From Clostridiaceae bacterium UBA6110 (GTDB lineage Bacteria > Bacillota > Clostridia > Clostridiales > Clostridiaceae): 16,559 nt of DNA. The notes beneath the pieces were generated by a model, which was given only the letters and a program-made list of their open reading frames with translations, did not search any database and had not been told where the DNA came from. Positions 1-7,373 of this stretch are shown in pieces; position 1 is the first letter of the stretch, and the number at the start of each line of letters is the position of its first letter. The translations under genes and the position numbers were made by a program. The stretch is from assembly GCA_002428415.1 (NCBI GenBank), contig DIWI01000083.1, forward strand, positions 1 through 16,559, in the 5' to 3' direction.

Positions 1-37
1 CCTTGCTTGAGCTGAGCTTCTCCAATTTGACATCCAT
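1..37 (-). CDS. 5' end of an unidentified gene (partial, leaves the window)
   Basis: Only the first 12 codons are inside the window, reading MDVKLEKLSSSK. The ATG at 37..35 is preceded by a perfect AGGAGG at 53..48 with a 10-base spacer, and by a near-consensus promoter at 92-120. A second ATG at 33 in another frame lies further from the ribosome binding site and is less likely. Too little is visible to assign a family. Confidence 0.6.
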   Translation of the reverse strand, partial: MDVKLEKLSSSK

Positions 38-91
38 ATTATAAATTCCTCCTATACCCTTTCGGGTCTCTTTTCAAATACTAACCAATAT

Positions 92-120
92 ATTATATAT
101 GAACTTTAATGTATTTTCAA
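92..120 (-). promoter_or_regulatory. sigma-A promoter of the left-edge gene
   Basis: On the minus strand TTGAAA (120..115) and TATAAT (97..92) are separated by exactly 17 bases. It lies immediately downstream of the isomerase stop codon at 126 with no terminator hairpin between them, so operon read-through into the left gene is also possible. The leader of about 50 bases contains a small ACCC-GAAA-GGGT stem-loop just before the ribosome binding site. Confidence 0.75.
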
Positions 121-125
121 TGCTG

Positions 126-908
126 TCACAAAAGTCCTGCAAGCAGCTTTCGGCTCCTTGCCAGGTCCTCCACAGTATCATAGTTGTCCCTGTAGACCTC
201 TATGATGCCCGGACCCTTATAGCCAGCCCTGCCAAGGCGTTCCTTTAGCTCATTGTAATCAAAGGTTCCATTGCCAGGCAGAAGGCATGTATGGTCACTG
301 TCGTTGTCATTGAGGTGCAGGTTCACAAGGTCCGTACCATATATGTCAAGGTACTCGTAAGGGGACCTTCCGGCCTTGACAGCCTGCTTGATGTCAAGCG
401 TGAACTTCAGAGGTCCCCTGACGCCATCTTTCAGCCTTTTCAGGTATTCCGTGTCTCCTGACAGGCACCACGAGACATTTTCCTGTCCTATGGATATGCC
501 CTCTGCCCCGGCTGCATCTATCAATTTCTCATAGACATAGATTATGTCCTTCATCTGGATCTTGTTTCCATGGTTAGAAACGAGCCCATGGAAAGTATAT
601 ACCTTTGCACCCAGGATATTCCCGAACCTTACAAAATCCTTGAATATCTTGAAGAAGTCATCCCTTCTCCTCTCATACCTGTCAAAGAGATATGGTTCAA
701 ACGCAGAGCTGACCGTATGGATTGACGTCACCTTGAAATCATTCTTTTTGGTAACATCAGCAAGCATATGTCCGTAGTCCTCAGTGAATTCCGAAAAGCT
801 GTTGGCGAAGATCTCGCCAGTCCTGAAGCCCTTTGACGATACAAGCCTTATGGCATCCTCGGTAGTCTCATCGGGATAGAAGATTGCGGTTGAAATCCCT
901 ATGTCCAA
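126..908 (-). CDS. Sugar phosphate isomerase/epimerase family protein (xylose isomerase-like TIM barrel)
   Basis: A 260-aa protein of the AP endonuclease 2/xylose isomerase-like TIM-barrel superfamily. Members use divalent metal at the barrel mouth for sugar or inositol isomerisation or epimerisation, or for DNA repair. Candidate metal ligands are H64, H107 (TFHG), E143 (GQENVSW), D172 (TLDIKQA), H198 (NLHLNDN) and E237 (IIEVYRDN), in the order usual for the family. The LPGNGTFDY segment resembles the sugar epimerase type rather than endonuclease IV, which is longer and has more His ligands. The start is TTG at 908, with AGGAGTG ending six bases upstream, inside the last codons of the preceding gene (4-base gap), so it is the last gene of the alaX-thiI operon. 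The substrate cannot be read from the sequence. Confidence 0.85.
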   Translation of the reverse strand: MDIGISTAIFYPDETTEDAIRLVSSKGFRTGEIFANSFSEFTEDYGHMLADVTKKNDFKVTSIHTVSSAFEPYLFDRYERRRDDFFKIFKDFVRFGNILGAKVYTFHGLVSNHGNKIQMKDIIYVYEKLIDAAGAEGISIGQENVSWCLSGDTEYLKRLKDGVRGPLKFTLDIKQAVKAGRSPYEYLDIYGTDLVNLHLNDNDSDHTCLLPGNGTFDYNELKERLGRAGYKGPGIIEVYRDNYDTVEDLARSRKLLAGLL

Positions 909-912
909 TTTT

Positions 913-1680
913 TCACTCCTTTACTACCTTAAGCTCCGGAGTAAGGTAACTGACCTTGCCGTCCATTGTCACCATAAGCCCCTTGTCAGTTAGCTCACCG
1001 AATAAAACTTCACTTCCCTTTATTGCCTGGAAGCTCTTGTGTGTCTTTTCAGCGATGTCATACACGTACATGTACCTGTCTTCAGCTTTAAACCATGGGA
1101 GCATCGACATGAACACCACCTTGCTCTCTGAAAGGAACCTTGGCTCTTCAGCCCAGACGAAGCCATCTATCCTTGCCATTATGCTTTCCTTGGATTCAGA
1201 GTATCCCTTGCTGTTCCTGTAGACCCTGTAGGTTATGTCAGTCTGAAGCCCAGCCTCATCAACAAGTACCATTTCCTGAGATGACTTGTCAAATACCACT
1301 GCAAGCTTCTTTGAAGGCGACACGTCACCCGACCAGAATTCAGTCTCGTCGACCGGCAGAAAGCTGAAAGTGCCATCTGTTTTCTCATAGAAGACCTCAG
1401 CCTCCTTCCCGGAAGGGAGCAATACCTTGTAAGACATGGCCACCGGGACCTCCGGCTTCTCTTCAGCTGCCGGGACAGTCGGGATTACAGTCGGATTTTT
1501 CTTCAGGTACTCTTCCTCTGCTATCCTTTGCCTTACCTGCTCAACCTTGTGCATGAGCGGCTTGTATACAATAAGCGCTATCACCAGGACAACAACTGCA
1601 CCTATTGCCATGTTCCTGATGAACAGCTTTCTTTTTCTTCGCTTTTCGTACTTGCTGCTGAATATGCTCGTCTTGGCCAT
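913..1680 (-). CDS. Membrane-anchored protein of unknown function
   Basis: A 255-aa protein I do not recognise. The N-terminus is very basic (YEKRRKRKLFIRN, residues 11-23), followed by one hydrophobic segment (about 24-39), a charged stretch likely to be helical, a Pro/Glu-rich linker (about 65-80) and a C-terminal domain of about 170 residues. By the positive-inside rule the C-terminal domain should lie outside the membrane. It has alternating beta-like strands and a phrase SPSKKLAVVFD...EMVLVD reminiscent of beta-propeller blades; that is inference only. I chose ATG at 1680, because AAGGAG at 1694..1689 is 8 bases upstream. An in-frame GTG at 1689 overlaps that ribosome binding site. It follows the small Cys-rich gene and precedes the isomerase by 4 bases. 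Confidence 0.75.
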   Translation of the reverse strand: MAKTSIFSSKYEKRRKRKLFIRNMAIGAVVVLVIALIVYKPLMHKVEQVRQRIAEEEYLKKNPTVIPTVPAAEEKPEVPVAMSYKVLLPSGKEAEVFYEKTDGTFSFLPVDETEFWSGDVSPSKKLAVVFDKSSQEMVLVDEAGLQTDITYRVYRNSKGYSESKESIMARIDGFVWAEEPRFLSESKVVFMSMLPWFKAEDRYMYVYDIAEKTHKSFQAIKGSEVLFGELTDKGLMVTMDGKVSYLTPELKVVKE

Positions 1681-1685
1681 ATGTC

Positions 1686-1850
1686 TCACTCCTTAATGTC
1701 AATCGGGCCTATTTTCAGCATCCCGGAATTAATCGCATTGCCATTTCCGCAACCGCAGCCGCCTTCCTTGCAGCATGACCCTTCACGCTCGAAATTGTCC
1801 GTGTAGTCCTCATATCCGTGTTCAGGCTTGTCCTTCAGAAATTCGTTCAA
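1686..1850 (-). CDS. 54-aa Cys-rich protein coupled to thiI
   Basis: A small gene starting with TTG at 1850..1848, whose last two bases are the first two of the thiI stop codon (TTGA overlap). GGGAGG lies about 10 bases upstream, inside the thiI 3' end. The acidic N-terminal half (MNEFLKDKPEHGYEDYTDNF) is followed by a Cys/Gly cluster SCCKEGGCGCGNG with C26, C27, C32 and C34, then a hydrophobic tail ending in LKIGPIDIKE. The Cys spacing suggests metal, Fe-S or persulfide binding. Its place directly behind cysteine desulfurase and ThiI makes a sulfur-related role attractive, but this is inference. The stop at 1688..1686 lies just before the next gene's ATG. No family is recognised with certainty. 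Confidence 0.72.
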   Translation of the reverse strand: MNEFLKDKPEHGYEDYTDNFEREGSCCKEGGCGCGNGNAINSGMLKIGPIDIKE

Positions 1851-2995
1851 AGGTCGAACACCTCCCTGCCTTCGACAGCCCTTTCAACAAGAGCCTCAAC
1901 ATCGAGCGCCTGCTCATGGGCCTTTATGAATTTGAGCTTCGGCTTGGTAACAGGGTGCTTTGGAACGAAAATGGTGCAGCAATCCTCGTATGGAAGTATC
2001 GAAGTCTCGAATGTCCCTATTTCCTCAGCTATCTTTATGATGTCATTCTTGTCCATTGCGACAAGGGGCCTGAAGACAGGCCTGTCACCTGCATCATCTG
2101 AAACCACAATGCTCTCCATGGTCTGTGAAGCCACCTGACCTATGCTCTCCCCTGTAGTTACGGAATGTATTCCAAGCTTTTCAGCCAGGCTGCATGCGCA
2201 CATCATCATGAACCTTCTCATTATTATGGTAAGCTCATCCTCGGGGCATTTCTCCATGATCGCCATCTGGATCTCTGTGAAAGGCACGACATGAAGCCTT
2301 ATGGCTCCTGTGTAGCCAGAAAGTATCCTTGCCAGCTCCTTGACCTTATCCTTTGCCCTCTCTGAAGTGTACGGATGGCTGTGATAATAGATGGCATGGA
2401 CTTCTATGCCCCTCTTCGCCATCAGATATCCGGCAACAGGCGAGTCTATCCCTCCCGAAAGCATGAGCATCGTGCTTCCGTTCATACCATATGGCATGCC
2501 CTGCGCAGCCCTTACTCTCTTCAAATAGACATATGCCTTGTCCCTTATTTCCACGTTGACGGTTATGTCCGGCTTTCTGACATCCACTGTGTAACCCTCA
2601 AGTGCGTCAAGGATCCTTCCGCCCAGCTCCATGCTGACTTCCATGGAATTCATCGGAAACTTCTTGTCGGCTCTCTTCGTCTCAACCTTGAAGGTGCTTC
2701 CCTTGGGATAAGAAGCGACTACCTGAACCGCCAGTTCAGCCATGCCTTCCATGGTCCTTTCCGTCTCTCTGACAAGGCAGACCTCAGCGACCCCGAAGAC
2801 TCTTGCAGTCTTCTCGAGCAACCTTTCGGCTTCCGGCCCCTTTATGAACCATCTGTTCTGGTCCGTCACAAATTCGTATTCCTCACCCTTCAGAACATTC
2901 TTAATGTTCGATTTCAGCTTCTGTTCGAACTTCCCTCGGTTAAGACCCTTAAGGAATATTTCAGGAGCATATTTTACAAGTAACAATTCATTCAA
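1847..2995 (-). CDS. thiI: ThiI: tRNA 4-thiouridine synthase / thiamine biosynthesis sulfurtransferase
   Basis: A 382-aa protein. ThiI adenylates U8 of tRNA and replaces oxygen with persulfide sulfur; in many bacteria it also feeds sulfur to thiamine thiazole. The N-terminus LLLVKYAPEIFLKGLNR is the ferredoxin-like start of ThiI, a THUMP domain spans about residues 60-165, and the PP-loop ATP motif SGGIDS is at 180-185. The conserved GESIGQVASQT and YEDCCTIFVPKHP blocks follow. There is no C-terminal rhodanese domain, unlike the enterobacterial protein; Bacillus-type ThiI also lacks it and depends on a dedicated cysteine desulfurase, which is encoded immediately upstream here. The start is TTG at 2995, ten bases after AGGAGG, which overlaps the end of the upstream gene; the gap is 4 bases. 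Confidence 0.96.
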   Translation of the reverse strand: MNELLLVKYAPEIFLKGLNRGKFEQKLKSNIKNVLKGEEYEFVTDQNRWFIKGPEAERLLEKTARVFGVAEVCLVRETERTMEGMAELAVQVVASYPKGSTFKVETKRADKKFPMNSMEVSMELGGRILDALEGYTVDVRKPDITVNVEIRDKAYVYLKRVRAAQGMPYGMNGSTMLMLSGGIDSPVAGYLMAKRGIEVHAIYYHSHPYTSERAKDKVKELARILSGYTGAIRLHVVPFTEIQMAIMEKCPEDELTIIMRRFMMMCACSLAEKLGIHSVTTGESIGQVASQTMESIVVSDDAGDRPVFRPLVAMDKNDIIKIAEEIGTFETSILPYEDCCTIFVPKHPVTKPKLKFIKAHEQALDVEALVERAVEGREVFDL

Positions 2996-2999
2996 AACT

Positions 3000-4130
3000 T
3001 TATTTCCTCCTGAGGAAGCTGAATGCTTCCTTCATCGCTTCAAGCGCATATTCTATTTCATCATCTGACGTGAATGTTGACAGGGAAAGCCTCACGCTTC
3101 CCTTTATTTCTTTCTGGGACAGTCCCATTGCTGAAAGCACATGGCTGTCCTTGGTGCTGTTTGACGAGCATGCGGATCCAGTGGAAACACATACTCCCTT
3201 TTCGCTCAGATACCTGAGGAGCACCTCACCTCTTAAGAAAGGTGCTGATATGCTAAGTATGTATGGTGATGTATATTCCAGCGGCGAGTTCACGACAATC
3301 CCGTCAACCTGGGTCAGTCCTTCATAAAGCCTTTTCTTCAGCTGATATGCCCTGATGTAGTGTTCATCTATTTTCGGGCTCATCTCCCTGATGCTCTCAG
3401 CGAATCCGAGGATACCTGAAACATTCAGGGTTCCCGCTCTCATGCCCATCTCATGGCTTCCGCCATGGATAAGGGATTCAAGCTTCAAGCCCTTCCTTAC
3501 ATACAGCATTCCGACGCCCTTCGGTCCATGGACCTTGTGAGCTGATGCAGTCATGAAGTCTATCCCGGATTTCCTGACATCTATCGGAAGCTTCATGAGA
3601 CCCTGGACCGCATCGACATGAAGCCTGGCTCTGGAGCCAGATTCCGTTATGACAGAGGCAATCTCATCAATCGGATTGATCGCTCCTGTCTCGTTGTTCA
3701 CCATCATTGCAGATACCAGCGATGTGTTCTTCCTAAGTGACTCTCTGAACTCATCAATATCCAGGTTCCCGAACCTGTCCGCTTTAAGCCTTGTAACCTC
3801 GACACCACACCTTTCAGCGTATTCGATGGACCTCATCACGCTTGGGTGCTCAGTGGATGTGGTTATAAAATGTGCTCCTTCCCTTATGAAGGATTTTATC
3901 ACCTGGTTGTTCCCCTCTGATGCGGAGGCATTGAAGATGATCTCCTCCTTCTGCGCCCCGATGCCGGATGCAATTATTGCCCTTGCTTCAGAGACCGCAT
4001 CATCTGCGGCCATTCCAACTCTGTGAAGTGAGCTAGTATTTCCCCAAACTTCGCCGAGCGATGAACAGACCTTTTCTATTACAGCCTTTGAAGGCTTTGT
4101 TGTTGCTGCATTGTCCAGGTATGATTCCAT
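3000..4130 (-). CDS. Cysteine desulfurase (NifS/IscS family), partner of ThiI
   Basis: A 376-aa PLP enzyme that converts cysteine to alanine and holds the sulfur as a persulfide. The N-terminus YLDNAATT is diagnostic. Visible residues are H95 (STEHPSV), the NNETG loop at 145-149, D173 and Q176 (HVDAVQG), the PLP lysine K199 (SAHKVHGPKG), the RAGTLN motif, and the mobile-loop catalytic cysteine C321 (STGSACSS). Full length for the class. The ATG start has AGGAGA six bases upstream. It sits between alaX (52-base gap) and thiI (4-base gap), the arrangement of the Bacillus NifZ-ThiI pair, so it probably supplies sulfur for tRNA s4U rather than being the main Fe-S enzyme; that is inference. NASASEGNN replaces the more usual TSGATESNN stretch, a mild divergence. 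Confidence 0.95.
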   Translation of the reverse strand: MESYLDNAATTKPSKAVIEKVCSSLGEVWGNTSSLHRVGMAADDAVSEARAIIASGIGAQKEEIIFNASASEGNNQVIKSFIREGAHFITTSTEHPSVMRSIEYAERCGVEVTRLKADRFGNLDIDEFRESLRKNTSLVSAMMVNNETGAINPIDEIASVITESGSRARLHVDAVQGLMKLPIDVRKSGIDFMTASAHKVHGPKGVGMLYVRKGLKLESLIHGGSHEMGMRAGTLNVSGILGFAESIREMSPKIDEHYIRAYQLKKRLYEGLTQVDGIVVNSPLEYTSPYILSISAPFLRGEVLLRYLSEKGVCVSTGSACSSNSTKDSHVLSAMGLSQKEIKGSVRLSLSTFTSDDEIEYALEAMKEAFSFLRRK

Positions 4131-4182
4131 ATTATTCTCCTGACCTCAAAATTAACTAAACCTAAATGTACCATAAGACAGG

Positions 4183-5340
4183 TCAAACCTCAAGCCTGAG
4201 AAGGGATTCGTATATCCTTGATATGAATCCGTGCAGCTCAGTCTCGTCCTTCAGATAGCCCTGCGCCATTGACCTTCCTCCGCCACCCCTGAAGTCGTAT
4301 CCCTCTTTGGCCTCAGAAAACAGCTTTCCCGCATGTGCCTTTTCTCCGGTGAATGCATATACCCTGAAATCCTCCTCGCGATAAAGCACTGCAATCTTTC
4401 CTCTCTTAGCAAGGGCTTCACCGATCTTCCTGATGACCTCGGGATCGAACCTGGATGAAGTCACCACGAAATCCTCAGTATAGGAATCAGCTACTGCTTC
4501 AGCAAGATAGTCCGAAAGCTCTTCGTTCTTCCTCTCGAGCTCCTCCTTATCCTGGATAAGGCTCACTACCCTGAAGGGCAGCTCATCGTTCCCGGCCATG
4601 AGTTCTCTCCTCAGAGTCTTTAATATGTCTTCAGACTCAAGGATGTATCCGTAGGCTCGCTTTCCTGCATAGAACCAGATCCTTGAGCCATCTTTGTATT
4701 TTTCTGATTTTGCTATTCTAAGTATCAGGAGCTTCCCGAGGGAATCTATATGTGTTCCACCGCAGGCAGAGGAATCGATATCTCCGATTCTGACTATCCT
4801 TATACCGGAGGTCAGGTTAGTCTCCTTCCTGAGTGCGATATCCCTGAGTCCGCCAATATCAGTCATAAGCTCAGTGACCTTCAGGTTCTCCATGATCGCC
4901 ATGTTAACCTTCTCCTCTGCGATCCTTAGCTCCTCATCAGATAGAAGCCTGTCCGTATCGATGGTCGTATGCTTCACCCCGAGATGGAAGCCAACCGTGT
5001 TTGCACCAAAGCTATCCGACAGCACTGCTGAAAGCAGGTGCTGGGCTGTATGCTGGGCGCTGTGGTCCTCTCTGGCATCACGGTCAATCACACATGAGAC
5101 CGGCATGTTTATCGTCAGTCCGGCATATTCTGCCAACTCATGGAAGACATCCCCATCTTTCCTTACTACGGACAATACTTCCCTTCCGTTTATTGTGCCT
5201 TTGTCCGCAGGCTGGCCTCCGCCTTCCGGATAGAACCAGCTCTCATTTAGGGTCAGATATACCTTCCCGTCCATAGCTCCGACACTCCTGATCCTGGTTT
5301 CGAACGACAGCTTGTCTCTGTCCCTGTGGTAAAGCTCCAT
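4183..5340 (-). CDS. alaX: AlaX: alanyl-tRNA editing protein (long form with DHHA1 domain)
   Basis: A 385-aa free-standing homologue of the AlaRS editing half, which hydrolyses Ser- or Gly-tRNA(Ala) in the cytoplasm. The N-terminal barrel carries YPEGGGQPAD (38-47). The zinc site of the tRNA-SAD domain is visible as HTAQH (H97, H101) and CGGTH (C193, H197). A charged helical linker (about 265-285) leads to a DHHA1-like C-terminus with RGGGGRSMAQG (351-361), as in AlaRS. The aminoacylation domain is absent, so this is not a truncated alaS. The ATG start has GGGGTG seven bases upstream. It is the first gene of the minus-strand operon, divergent from the PspC-domain gene. Confidence 0.94.
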   Translation of the reverse strand: MELYHRDRDKLSFETRIRSVGAMDGKVYLTLNESWFYPEGGGQPADKGTINGREVLSVVRKDGDVFHELAEYAGLTINMPVSCVIDRDAREDHSAQHTAQHLLSAVLSDSFGANTVGFHLGVKHTTIDTDRLLSDEELRIAEEKVNMAIMENLKVTELMTDIGGLRDIALRKETNLTSGIRIVRIGDIDSSACGGTHIDSLGKLLILRIAKSEKYKDGSRIWFYAGKRAYGYILESEDILKTLRRELMAGNDELPFRVVSLIQDKEELERKNEELSDYLAEAVADSYTEDFVVTSSRFDPEVIRKIGEALAKRGKIAVLYREEDFRVYAFTGEKAHAGKLFSEAKEGYDFRGGGGRSMAQGYLKDETELHGFISRIYESLLRLEV

Positions 5341-5401
5341 TGTAATGCACCCCTTTAGCGATGTTTCAGCTACATTTTACCAGATGATTCACATTAGCGC
5401 C

Positions 5402-5430
5402 ATTTTACTGTACATGATAAGACATTTCTA
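5402..5430 (-). promoter_or_regulatory. Candidate promoter of the alaX operon
   Basis: The minus strand reads TAGAAA (5430..5425), 17 bases, TAAAAT (5407..5402). The octamer GTAAAATG recurs 28 bases further downstream (5380..5373). The -35 matches only four of six consensus bases. This is the best candidate in the divergent 264-base region between alaX and the PspC gene. On the plus strand the region holds a TATAAT at 5572-5577 without a convincing -35. Confidence 0.35.
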
Positions 5431-5604
5431 TTGTCAGCGGTTCCATGCAATCCTGATGCTGATCTCAAAAACGCACTTATTTTTTCACCTTCTGACAAAG
5501 CTCAAAAAAGATCAATCAGCATTTGATTTTATTTTCACATGTATTTTAATATGGTTTTAACGAAGAGCCAATATAATCAAGATGTAGTAAAGGAGTGGAA
5601 TGCA

Positions 5605-6006
5605 ATGGACAGAAAATTGTGCAAGAACAGAGACAGAAGGATGCTGAGCGGAGTGCTGGCAGGCTTTTCTGATTACCTGGGCATCGATGTTACGATCCTG
5701 AGGATCGGCTTCGTTATAGTCGCTATATTCACAGAGATTTTCCCGCTGCTCATCCTCTATGTCATACTTGCGGTCCTGATGCCTGACTGTGACAAGGAAC
5801 TGATAAATGAGAGGCAGGACAAGTCATACGGTCCTGAAGTAAAGGAAGACCCGTGGAAAAGGCAGGAGCATTCCGAAGGACCGAGAGTTGAAAGAAAGAA
5901 CGAAGGCCCGGCCTACAGGAAAGCAGGCGGAAGCTATGTTCCTAAAGATGACGGATACGGACCCGAAGGCTATCGTGAAGTTAAGGAAGACGACAAGGTC
6001 CAGTAA
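5605..6006 (+). CDS. PspC-domain membrane protein with a hydrophilic C-terminal tail
   Basis: A 133-aa protein. Residues 1-60 form a PspC domain: a KLCKNRDRRMLSGVLAGFSDYLGID amphipathic start followed by a membrane segment (about 33-59) ending in LMPDC. PspC-type proteins act at the cytoplasmic membrane in envelope-stress systems. The remaining 70 residues are polar and probably disordered, with recurring Gly-Pro phrases (YGPEVKED at 75-82, EGPR, EGPAY, YGPEGYREVKED at 118-129). I chose ATG at 5605 because AAGGAG lies 9 bases upstream; an upstream in-frame ATG at 5539 has no ribosome binding site. It stands alone on the plus strand; no PspA/PspB-like partner is adjacent, so the envelope-stress role is only by family. 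Confidence 0.85.
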   Translation: MDRKLCKNRDRRMLSGVLAGFSDYLGIDVTILRIGFVIVAIFTEIFPLLILYVILAVLMPDCDKELINERQDKSYGPEVKEDPWKRQEHSEGPRVERKNEGPAYRKAGGSYVPKDDGYGPEGYREVKEDDKVQ

Positions 6007-6052
6007 GTCAGGCTCAGTGGAATCTAAGACCCCGGAGATGCATTTCCGGCAA

Positions 6053-6091
6053 ATAAAATGGAAGGAGGACATATCCCTCCTTCCATTTTAT
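6053..6091. terminator. Bidirectional terminator between the PspC gene and the Xre-TPR pair
   Basis: A perfect inverted repeat with 16-base arms (6053-6068 and 6076-6091) around a 7-base loop, with a GGAAGGAGG/CCTCCTTCC core. The A/T-rich outer parts supply an A-tract before and a T-tract after the GC core on both strands. It lies between convergent genes ending at 6006 (+) and 6116 (-). Confidence 0.88.
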
Positions 6092-6115
6092 ATTGCACTT
6101 GATTCAACAACTCAC

Positions 6116-7372
6116 TTACCCGGCTGACACGCTCATTGACAGGTACTTGATGGCTTCCTGCTTGTTCCCCATCTGGTAGTATATCTTTCCCAGGTCCTTG
6201 TATCTTTCTGAGAGCTCTTTGGATCTGCCCTTCTTCATCAGGAGGTCCAGGGATACGCTCATGTATGTTTCAGCCTGGTCGTACTTTCCTTTTCTGCCGA
6301 GTAGCATTCCCTTGTAATAGTATGCTTTCTGCATGAAGTCTGTATCTCCGTTCTCTATCGCTGAGTTGACCAGCATGTCTATATACTTGTCAGCCTCGTC
6401 ATAGAGCTTGTTCTCAGCGAAGATCTCCATTGCCGACATCAGGAGCTCAGTACTTTCACCCAGCCTGTCCTTCGGGAATATTTCAGCAGCCTTCTCAAGC
6501 TCCCTGTAGCCTTCCTTGCTCTTGCCGCTCTCGATCATGTTGATTGCCAGAATGAACTTTGCAGTTGCAAGCTGCTCCGGATAATCAGCAAGATAGTTGT
6601 TGACCTTCGAGTAGTCAGCAGCAGCATCGCTCTCAAGGTCTCCGGTGGTGTTAAGTATGAAGAACAGCAGATGTATCTCCCCGAGTATTACCTTGCTGTC
6701 TGTCTTGTCCATCAGCGCCTTTACGCTGGCTGCATACTTCGAAGCCCTTTCGTATTGCCTGGTGTACACATAGCATTGCATTAGCATGTATGGTATCTGA
6801 AGCTTCACATCATTCGTCATGGACTCAGGCAGTTCATTGAAATGGTCCATCAGGTTCTGGAGATATACTGCAGCATTGTAGTATTCCCTTGTATGGATAA
6901 GGTATTTCGCCATTGTATAGATATAGAGATATAGCGTCTCCTTGTTGACTACCCTGATGAGCGTCTTGTAGAGGTTGGATATTTCCACAGTCAGCAGCTC
7001 GGTCTTGTTTTTCGCCATATAGTAGTCAATGAGCTGAAGCCTTGCCATGAAGGCCTGTGAATAAAGGCCGTTCTGGTTAGCGATCATTATAAGGTCCCTG
7101 ACCTCATCCTCATATGAGCCTGAAGATCTTTTTGAATCAAGGCTTTTAAGCTCGTCCGATATCTCCTGTACCATGTCCTTCTTAAGGTATTCCACGTCAA
7201 GGTTAAGCCTCTTGGCTATGAGCTTGAGTATCCACTCTTCAGCCTGAACCTTGCTGTTCTCGATAGTGCTGAGCTTGGAAACTGATATTTCCTTGCCGCA
7301 GAGGTCCTTAAGCGTCATATCCTTCTGTATTCTTGCCCTTTTTATCTTTTCGCCAGTCGTCAGTATATCCAT
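6116..7372 (-). CDS. Xre-type HTH regulator with C-terminal TPR repeats (second of a tandem pair)
   Basis: A 418-aa protein. An Xre-type helix-turn-helix occupies about residues 7-62 (GEKIKRARIQKDMTLKDLCG...ISVSKLSTIENSK). The rest is alpha-helical with degenerate tetratricopeptide repeats; clear units include YYYKGMLLGRKGKYDQAETY and RYKDLGKIYYQMGNKQEAIKYL near the C-terminus. This architecture is shared with RNPP-type peptide-responsive regulators (PlcR, NprR, PrgX), but membership of a quorum-sensing clade cannot be shown by eye. The ATG is one base after the stop of the upstream paralogue, with GGGGA about 8 bases upstream, so the two are cotranscribed and probably translationally coupled. 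No small peptide gene follows; the next element is the terminator at 6053-6091. Confidence 0.85.
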   Translation of the reverse strand: MDILTTGEKIKRARIQKDMTLKDLCGKEISVSKLSTIENSKVQAEEWILKLIAKRLNLDVEYLKKDMVQEISDELKSLDSKRSSGSYEDEVRDLIMIANQNGLYSQAFMARLQLIDYYMAKNKTELLTVEISNLYKTLIRVVNKETLYLYIYTMAKYLIHTREYYNAAVYLQNLMDHFNELPESMTNDVKLQIPYMLMQCYVYTRQYERASKYAASVKALMDKTDSKVILGEIHLLFFILNTTGDLESDAAADYSKVNNYLADYPEQLATAKFILAINMIESGKSKEGYRELEKAAEIFPKDRLGESTELLMSAMEIFAENKLYDEADKYIDMLVNSAIENGDTDFMQKAYYYKGMLLGRKGKYDQAETYMSVSLDLLMKKGRSKELSERYKDLGKIYYQMGNKQEAIKYLSMSVSAG

Positions 7373-7373
7373 T

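Noticed and set aside
2375..2983. A 202-codon plus-strand ORF opposite thiI
   Set aside because: It lies wholly antisense to a clear thiI gene, has no recognisable domain or ribosome binding site, and its composition is that of a reversed coding strand.
4694..5233. A 179-codon plus-strand ORF opposite alaX
   Set aside because: Antisense shadow of alaX; low-complexity Ser/Pro-rich product, no ribosome binding site and no domain.
4183..5340. alaX as a truncated alanyl-tRNA synthetase
   Set aside because: The protein begins directly with the editing-type barrel and has both zinc motifs and a DHHA1 end; this is the normal long AlaX architecture, not a broken alaS.
5539..5604. N-terminal extension of the PspC protein from ATG 5539
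   Set aside because: No ribosome binding site before 5539, whereas AAGGAG is well placed for ATG 5605, where the PspC motif starts.
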